Below, piece after piece: positions 56,687-64,000 of a stretch of DNA of 64,000 nt. The position numbers and the translations under genes were made by a program. Under the pieces are notes generated by a model that was given only the letters and a program-made list of their open reading frames with translations, had not been told where the DNA came from and did not search any database. Numbering within the stretch: the stretch's first letter is position 1; every line of letters begins with the position of its first letter. The stretch covers positions 930,001 through 994,000 of the forward strand of contig NZ_MASW01000002.1 of assembly GCF_003202285.1 (NCBI RefSeq). Reading direction: 5' to 3'. This DNA comes from Prauserella muralis. Lineage in GTDB: Bacteria > Actinomycetota > Actinomycetes > Mycobacteriales > Pseudonocardiaceae.

Positions 56687-57547
56687 GTGCGTGCTGCAGT
56701 CGTCAACTCACCGGAAGCCGTCCCTGTCTGTGCGGCCTTCCCGGAACCGGAAGGGCGGCCGGGGCAGGCGCCGCTGCGACTCGTGGGTGCGGGTGTGCAC
56801 CACGTGGTCCGCGGGCTGGCCTCCGGCCGCCACTACGCCAGTGACCAGGTGTATCCCCTGGTGCCGGGCGTCGACGCCGTCGCTCGAACCGATGACGGGC
56901 GGCTGGTCTACACCGGCCTCGCGCGGTCGCCGTGGGGCACGACGGCCGAGCGGCTGGTCACACCGTTCGAGGTGGAGGTGCCCACCGGTGCCGATCCACT
57001 CGCGGTCGCCGCCGGCATGAACGCCGCCATGGCTGGGTGGATGCCGCTCACCGCCCGTCGCGACGAGGCCGGGGAGCTCGGCACCGTGCTGGTACTCGGC
57101 GCGACGGGCATGTCGGGCGGCCTGGCCGTGCGTGCGGCGCTGTCCCTCGGCGCGAAACGGGTCATCGCGGCCGGGCGCGACCACGAGGCGCTCGAGCGGC
57201 TGCGAGACCTCGGTGCCGTCACCGTTGCGCTGGCCGACGCCACGCCCGACGCCCGGGCGGCCGCCCTCGACCCGGTCCTCGCCGAGTCGCCGCCCACCCT
57301 GGTGCTCGACTTCGTGTGGGGTCCCGTCGCCGAGGCCGTTTTCGCCGCGCTGGGAGCGGCCCGCACGGACAACGACAGCGCAGCCATCGACTACGTGCAG
57401 ATCGGCTCGCTCGCGGGACCCGAGGCGGCACTGCCCGCGGCGTTGCTGCGCGCCCGGCGCATCCGGATCAGCGGCAGTGCAGGCCGAACTGGCCGCCGCC
57501 CCCGTCAGGCCGGACAAGGCGGGCCTACCGCGGGGGTGGTTCGGTGA
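56687..57547 (+). pseudogene. Quinone-oxidoreductase-like MDR protein, C-terminus lost
   Basis: 286 residues from GTG 56687 (AGGAGG upstream). The MDR fold is clear through the cofactor domain: TVLVLGATGMSGGLAVRAAL, VIAAGRDHEALERLRDLGAV, IDYVQIGSLAGPEAALPAAL, RARRIRISGS. After that point family similarity ends and an Arg/Gly-rich tail of ~25 residues leads to the stop. Relatives run another ~40-50 residues. A deletion or frameshift near 57475 probably removed the C-terminal helix and strand, so function is doubtful. Confidence 0.7.
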
Positions 57548-57573
57548 GCTGACGAAGGCGGCCCGCTGGGCGG

Positions 57574-58194
57574 TCAGGCATCGCCGCGCAGGTACCGGGT
57601 CACCATAGCCACCAGTTCGTTCTCGAACGTCTCGATCGGGCGGGCCCGCGGCCCGGCCATGAACTTGTGTGTGTTCGTCTCCACGGTGAACACGATCAGG
57701 TCCGCCGCGGTGTCGAGGTCGCGTACGTGGACGTCCGGGTGCCGGGCGAGGAGATCGCGCACCTGAGCGACGCGAGCCCGCCCGTGCCGGTCGATCGTGT
57801 CGCGCAGGTTCTGTGAGAACGGCGCCTCCTCGATCATGATCCGCAGCAGCTGCGGATCGTCGCCGTGGTTGTCGATCGCATCGCGGACCAGGGCCCGCAC
57901 TGTCGGCTCCAGGCTTCCGGGGGAGAGGTCGAGCTGGTCGGCCTGCGTCCATCTGCCGCGGTCGATGTGCAGCACCAGCAGTTCGGCGAGGATCGAGTCC
58001 TTGTTCGGGAAGTACTGGTACAGCGAGCCGATGGACACCCTGGCGCGTTCGGCGATGCGGTTGGTCGTGCCGGCGGCGTAGCCGTGCTCGGCGAAAACGT
58101 GAGCAGCGGCGGTGAGGATGCGCTCCCGGGTGAGCTCGGCGCGCACCTGACGGGGCTTGCGACGTGGCTGGAGACGGCGGTCGGCCGAGGGCAT
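57574..58194 (-). CDS. TetR-family regulator
   Basis: A 206-residue TetR protein: RERILTAAAHVFAEHGYAAG, TTNRIAERARVSIGSLYQYF, PNKDSILAELL. The C-terminal domain resembles TetR_C_33-type modules (LLRIMIEEAPFSQNLRDTID). It is divergent from the large flavo/iron-sulfur fusion gene, with an inverted repeat TGAGC-TTTT-GCTCA between them. Confidence 0.92.
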   Translation of the reverse strand: MPSADRRLQPRRKPRQVRAELTRERILTAAAHVFAEHGYAAGTTNRIAERARVSIGSLYQYFPNKDSILAELLVLHIDRGRWTQADQLDLSPGSLEPTVRALVRDAIDNHGDDPQLLRIMIEEAPFSQNLRDTIDRHGRARVAQVRDLLARHPDVHVRDLDTAADLIVFTVETNTHKFMAGPRARPIETFENELVAMVTRYLRGDA

Positions 58195-58237
58195 CGGGAG
58201 ATCCTCCTCAAGCAGGAAAAGCGAGTAGCCAGAGAGT

Positions 58238-58251
58238 TGAGCTTTTGCTCA
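58238..58251. promoter_or_regulatory. Inverted repeat, probable TetR operator
   Basis: TGAGC-TTTT-GCTCA lies 44 nt before the TetR start and about 115 nt before the fusion gene. Confidence 0.6.
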
Positions 58252-58366
58252 CAATAGTGGAATGACCTGCGCAAACAAGCTCGTCCGTCAGGCGGGTGCG
58301 AGGCGCACGGTGTACCGACGACGCTCGGGAACCCTCGACAGTCCGCTCCCGCTGGAAGGATCCCTC

Positions 58367-60559
58367 GTGCAGCACGAGAACCAGTCGAACACTCCACACC
58401 GGCTGACCACGGTGGACGAGGTCGAGAGGACCGTGGGGCGGCCGCCGGCCATGATCATGCTCAAGCAGATCAGCGCCCTCGACAGCGGCTGCCAGGCTGT
58501 CCTCGCTCAGTGCCCGATAGCGGCCTTCGGCTACCGGCACGCCGACGGCGCCAGCAGGACGACCTTCATCGGCGGTATGCGCGGGTTCGCGCGCGTCCAC
58601 TCACCAACGCGGATCTCGTTCTCCCTGCCTGAGCCCGGCGACCCGCGTGGCCCGGTGTCGCTCTTCTTCCTGCTGCCGGGTTTGGGGGAGATCCTGCGCG
58701 TCAACGGCGCGGTCGTCCCGGACGACGGCGCGGAGACGACCGTCGACATCCACGAGGCGTACGTGCATTGCGCACAAGCCGTTCTCCGGTCGCGTTTGTG
58801 GCAGCCACCCACCCCGCCGCGGCCGGCCGCCGAGGTTGCGGGCGATGGTCCCCTGGGGCGCCCTGGTGTCGCCCAGTTCCTGGCCTCGGCGCCGTTTCTC
58901 GCCCTGTCCACATGGGACTCCTCCGGCGGGAGTGACACGAGTCCGCGTGGAGACCAGCAGGCGGTAGCGCGGATCCTGGACAGCCGCACGCTCGTCATCC
59001 CGGACCGGAAGGGCAACAAGCGCGCCGACACGCTGCACAACCTGCTGCAGGACGACCGGCTCTCGTTCGCGGCGCTGGTCCCGGGGCGCAGTGGCGTCCT
59101 GCACGTCCGTGGCCGCGGCTCGATCACCGACGATCCAGCGCTGCTGGAGACGATGGCGCTGCGCGGGATGCCCCCGCATGCGGCGCTGCTCATCGACGTC
59201 GAGCACGCCGAGGTGACCGGCAACGACGCCGTGGCCCGCGCACAGTTGTGGACCCCGGGCGCGCATCTCGTCCCCGGCGCGGTGCCGGATCTGATGGCGC
59301 TGGCGGGTGAGCATCTCGCCGCGAACTCGTCCGGCGCCCAGGGTGGTCCGCCCGGGTCCCTGCTGAAGGTCGTCGGGGCGATCCCGGGACTGACGCGGTT
59401 GTTGCGGCTGGTCATGAACCGTGTCTACGGCCGGACACTGCGCAAGGAGGGCTACGAGGGCATCGAGCACGTCGCAAGCCATGAGCGCCGTGGGATCTTG
59501 CGCCGTCTGCTCCGGCACACTTCCCCCGACCGCACGACGGGAAACCCCGTGCGAGAAGTCCGGATCGCCGAGGTCCGCAGGCAGACGCCAAGCGCGGTCA
59601 CCCTCGTGCTGGAGGACGCCGGAGACCACCGGCGTCCGTTCGACTTCGTGCCTGGCCAGTACTTCACGCTCGTCGCCGATGTCGGCGGCCGGCCGGTGCG
59701 GCGAGCCTACTCGGCCTCGTCGCCGCCCGGGGCCGCCCGGCTGGAGGTCACCGTCAAGCACGTGCAGGGCGGGCGGTTCTCCACCCACGTGCACCGCACA
59801 CTCCGCGCGGGAGACCGGCTCGCGGTCCGGGGCCCCTCCGGCTCCTTCCATACCGGACGCCACCTTCCTGCCGAAATGGTGATGATCGCCGCGGGCAGCG
59901 GCGTGACGCCGATGATGAGCATGATCCGCGCGTGGCTCGCCGAGCGAACGGGCCACGGCCGGATCGCGCTCCTGTACAGCAGCCGCAGCGAGGACGAGAT
60001 CATCTTCGCCGACGAGCTGGCCAGACTGGAGAAGGACAATCCGGGCCTGCTGTCGGTCACCCATGTGCTGACCCGCCGGGACGGGCGGCTCGACGCGACC
60101 GGGATCCGGCGCTGGGTCACGGGTCTGTCGCCGTCCCGTGACGCCCACTACTACGTGTGCGGTCCCGAGCCGCTGATGGAGGTCGTCCGTGGCGTCGTGG
60201 CGGACCTCGGAATCCCCGCCCCACGCGTTCATGACGAGCACTTCACCAGCGGTGTGGACGCAGGGACCGGGACGACCGCACCGCAGGAGATGACCATCGT
60301 GGAGGAAGGGCGCCCGGTCGGCGTGGTGACGGTCGAGCCCGGCCAGACACTCCTCGACGCGGGACTCGCGGCGGGGTTGCCGATGCCTTACTCCTGCACC
60401 ATCGGCAACTGTGGTGAGTGCATGGTGAAGCTCCGTGCCGGTGAGGTCGCGCAGCCCGAGCCGAACTGCCTCACGCCGCAGCACAAAGCCGACGGCTACG
60501 TGCTGACGTGCGTGGGCTGTCCACTGTCAAGGGTCACGCTCGACATCACCGGCCCGTGA
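58367..60559 (+). CDS. Fusion of flavin split-barrel, FNR-type reductase and 2Fe-2S ferredoxin domains
   Basis: A 730-residue protein from GTG 58367 (GGAAGGA upstream). Residues ~150-320 form a pyridoxamine-phosphate-oxidase-like split barrel (FLALSTWDSSGGSDTSPRGD, NKRADTLHNLLQDDRLSFAA). Residues ~400-630 form an FAD/NAD(P)H reductase (RRAYSASSPPG, VMIAAGSGVTPMMSMIRAWL, HYYVCGPEPLM). The C-terminal ~85 residues are a plant-type 2Fe-2S ferredoxin (PYSCTIGNCGECMVKL, then CVGC). The N-terminal ~150 residues are less clear. It looks like a self-contained NAD(P)H-dependent redox enzyme under the divergent TetR; substrate unknown. Confidence 0.9.
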   Translation: MQHENQSNTPHRLTTVDEVERTVGRPPAMIMLKQISALDSGCQAVLAQCPIAAFGYRHADGASRTTFIGGMRGFARVHSPTRISFSLPEPGDPRGPVSLFFLLPGLGEILRVNGAVVPDDGAETTVDIHEAYVHCAQAVLRSRLWQPPTPPRPAAEVAGDGPLGRPGVAQFLASAPFLALSTWDSSGGSDTSPRGDQQAVARILDSRTLVIPDRKGNKRADTLHNLLQDDRLSFAALVPGRSGVLHVRGRGSITDDPALLETMALRGMPPHAALLIDVEHAEVTGNDAVARAQLWTPGAHLVPGAVPDLMALAGEHLAANSSGAQGGPPGSLLKVVGAIPGLTRLLRLVMNRVYGRTLRKEGYEGIEHVASHERRGILRRLLRHTSPDRTTGNPVREVRIAEVRRQTPSAVTLVLEDAGDHRRPFDFVPGQYFTLVADVGGRPVRRAYSASSPPGAARLEVTVKHVQGGRFSTHVHRTLRAGDRLAVRGPSGSFHTGRHLPAEMVMIAAGSGVTPMMSMIRAWLAERTGHGRIALLYSSRSEDEIIFADELARLEKDNPGLLSVTHVLTRRDGRLDATGIRRWVTGLSPSRDAHYYVCGPEPLMEVVRGVVADLGIPAPRVHDEHFTSGVDAGTGTTAPQEMTIVEEGRPVGVVTVEPGQTLLDAGLAAGLPMPYSCTIGNCGECMVKLRAGEVAQPEPNCLTPQHKADGYVLTCVGCPLSRVTLDITGP

Positions 60560-60586
60560 TCACCGGCCCGTGATCACCGGCCTGGG
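60545..60586. repeat. 14-bp tandem repeat spanning the fusion-gene stop codon
   Basis: ATCACCGGCCCGTG occurs at 60545-60558 and 60559-60572, followed by a diverged third copy. The stop TGA straddles the first junction. Confidence 0.8.
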
Positions 60587-61709
60587 AAGAGCGGGCCGCT
60601 GCCGGTGGCGCCGTGCCGCTTCACGTCCGCCTACGAGCTGGGACCAGCCACAACGCGTGACGTCAGCGGACCGGCACGTTTCCGCCATCACGCGCTGAGC
60701 CTCCGGACGAGGGTGGGCGTGAAGATCACCCGCCTCGGGGCAGTGGCGCTGCCGTCCAGCTGCTCGAGCAGCAGCCGGGCGGCCTGGTCAGCCATCTCGG
60801 TGATCGGGTTGCGCAGGGTTGTGAGGGGAGGGTCCGTGTGCTCGCTGATGCCGAGATCGTCGTAGCCGGTCACGGCGACGTCGTCGGGCACCCGCTTGCC
60901 CGCCGCCGCGAGCGCGCGCAGCGCACCGGCCGCCATCAGGTCCGATGCGACGACGAGGCCGTCGAGATCGGGATGGGCCCGCATGATACTTCTGCCCGCC
61001 TCGATGCCGCCTGCTTCGGTGAAGTCGCTGTGCACGACGGCGTCGTCGGGGAGCTCGGCCTCGGCCAGCGCACGCCGCCAGCCGACGAGGCGGTCCTGCC
61101 CGACGGTCATGTCGGCGGGGCCCGCGATGGTGCCGATCCGGCGACAGCCACGCTCGATGAGCAGGCGGGTGGCCTTGTGGCTGCCGTCGATGTTGTCGGT
61201 GCTGACCCACGACACCTGGTCCGCGCTGGTCCATGGGCGGCCGACGAACGTGCTCGGCAGCTTGAGGGTGGCGACCTCGTCGGACAGCCCGTCGTCGCGG
61301 TGGTGGGACACGACGATGGCGCCGTCGACGGTTCGCCGGTGCAGGTAGCGCAGTATCCGTTGCTTGTCGTCGTTCGGGCGTGCGATCAGCAGCACGACCT
61401 GCAGGTCGCGCTCTGAGAGGACGTTGGTGACGACGTGGAGCGTGCGGGCGAAGAACGGATCGGAGAAGACACGCTCGTCGGGTTCGGGCACGATGAGCGC
61501 CACCGAGTCGGTACGCCGAGTGACCAGGGAGCGGGCCGCCGAGTTCGGGGTGTAGCCCAGCTGCCGGACGGCGTCGTTGACCGCCTGCTGGGCGCGTGCG
61601 CTGACCCGGGAGCCACCGTTGATGGCGCGCGAGGCTGTGGCCCGGCTGACTCCGGCCAGCCGGGCCACGGCCTCGAGGGTCGGCGAACCCTTGATGACGT
61701 CGTCGATTG

Positions 61710-63166
<1,457 letters not shown>

Positions 63167-63170
<4 letters not shown>

Positions 63171-63997
63171 CCTTTGACGGCTCCTTGCATGATGCCGGAC
63201 ACGAGCTGCCGGCCGGTTGCGATGAACAGAAGAAGAAGGGGGACGGTGGCCAGGATGGTGCCCGCCTGGAGCAGCGCCATGTCGGAGTAGCCCTGCCCCG
63301 AGGCGATCTTGAGCTGGTCGAGGGCGGTCTGCAGGGTCTGCACGTCCGAGCCCTGCAGGATGACCAACGGCCACATGAAGTCGGTCCAGGCCTGCATGAA
63401 GGTGAACAAGGCGAGGATCGCCATCGCCGGGCGCGCGGCGGGTACGGCCACGGTCCAGAAGGTGCGGATCATCGAGCAGCCGTCGACCCGCGCCGCCTCG
63501 AGCAACTCGTCAGGAATCGCGTCGACGAGGTACTGCCGCATGAAGAACACCCCGAACGCGGTGACCAGCCATGGCAACGCGACAGCGAAATGCGTGCCGG
63601 TCAGGCCGAGGTTGCTGAACTGACGCAGCAGCGGGATCAACGCCAGCTGGGGAGGCACGGCCATCGTGATGATGACGACGACCAGCAACGCGTTGCTGCC
63701 GCGGAACCGCAGCTTGGCGAAGGCGTACCCGGCGAGCGTGCAGAACAGCACCACCGACAGGGCGGAGACCCCCGAGATGATGACCGAGTTCGCCAGGGCG
63801 GACCAGAAGTCGATCCGGTCGAACACCTTGCCGGCGTTCTCGAGGAAATGACCTCCGGGAACGAGCGGCAGCGGTGTCTGGACCGTGCGCTGCCGCGTGA
63901 CGGAGCCGATCACGAACGACCAGTACAACGGGAAGGCCGAGCCGGCGAGGAAGGCGGCCAGCAGGCCGTATACGAGGAAACCGGGCCGGCGTGTCAT
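63167..63997 (-). CDS. CUT1-family sugar ABC permease (MalG-like)
   Basis: A 276-residue permease with about six membrane helices and the EAA loop EAARVDGCSMIRTFWTVAVP, typical of the second permease (MalG-like) in oligosaccharide importers. The ATG at 63997 lies three bases from the window end, so the partner permease and binding-protein genes must lie beyond the right edge if the operon is standard. Coupled to GH1, it should import cellobiose or similar beta-glucosides. Confidence 0.92.
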
Positions 63998-64000
63998 ATC

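Overview
The window reads as chromosomal DNA of a high-GC actinomycete, most likely a member of the Pseudonocardiaceae (Amycolatopsis/Saccharomonospora/Prauserella relatives). This rests on the very high GC content, frequent GTG starts coupled by GTGA or ATGA overlaps, and a gene order between hrcA and dnaG that broadly matches the mycobacterial block hrcA-dnaJ2-rsmE-phoH-ybeY-CBS-cdd-like-era-recO-uppS-zur-smtB-glyS-dgt-dnaG. The genus assignment is inference; no database was consulted.

Layout. 1-4757: the edge of a subtilisin-inhibitor-like gene, a PucR-type regulator, and a divergent aminotransferase plus CoA-acylating semialdehyde dehydrogenase pair. 4818-31948: a housekeeping block (HrcA/DnaJ2/RsmE; HIT; PhoH/YbeY/CBS/Era; RecO/UppS; a metal-permease pair next to Zur and SmtB; a sortase pair; GlyRS; dGTPase; DnaG). 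It is interrupted by a Phd/VapC toxin-antitoxin pair with a frameshifted toxin, a bacterial serpin, and an ECF41-type sigma factor paired with a carboxymuconolactone-decarboxylase-family protein. Two intergenic regions, upstream of the HIT gene and of dgt, carry related arrays of a roughly 30-bp palindromic unit. The first of these also holds a 91-bp tandem repeat.

At 32109-32181 a tRNA-Asn(GTT) gene marks the change from conserved to accessory DNA. Directly beside it lies a truncated tyrosine integrase with a frameshift at the predicted nucleophile. 32713-36458 holds a phosphatase-like gene, purU and metF, and two facing gene stubs: the 3' half of a tetrahydrofolate-dependent demethylase-like gene and the 3' end of an IclR regulator. 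The arrangement suggests a C1-demethylation cluster that decayed by deletion of its divergent promoter.

36554-40823 is a complete AraC-regulated cytochrome P450 system (P450, FprA-type reductase, EthD-like protein, 7Fe ferredoxin), similar in content to ether-degrading eth clusters. 41253-48912 is a LacI-controlled YtfQ/YtfR/YtfT/YjfF-type furanose ABC transporter followed by a zinc dehydrogenase and an SMP-30 lactonase, with matching operators at both ends of the regulator gene. 48956-60559 is a mixed accessory stretch: a lipoprotein, a HAD hydrolase, a YCII protein, a frameshifted LuxR regulator, a metallo-beta-lactamase-fold protein, TetR regulators, a truncated quinone-oxidoreductase-like gene, and a large fusion of a flavin-binding split-barrel domain, a reductase and a ferredoxin. 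The right end (60688-63997) is a beta-glucoside cluster: CUT1 permease, GH1 beta-glucosidase and LacI.
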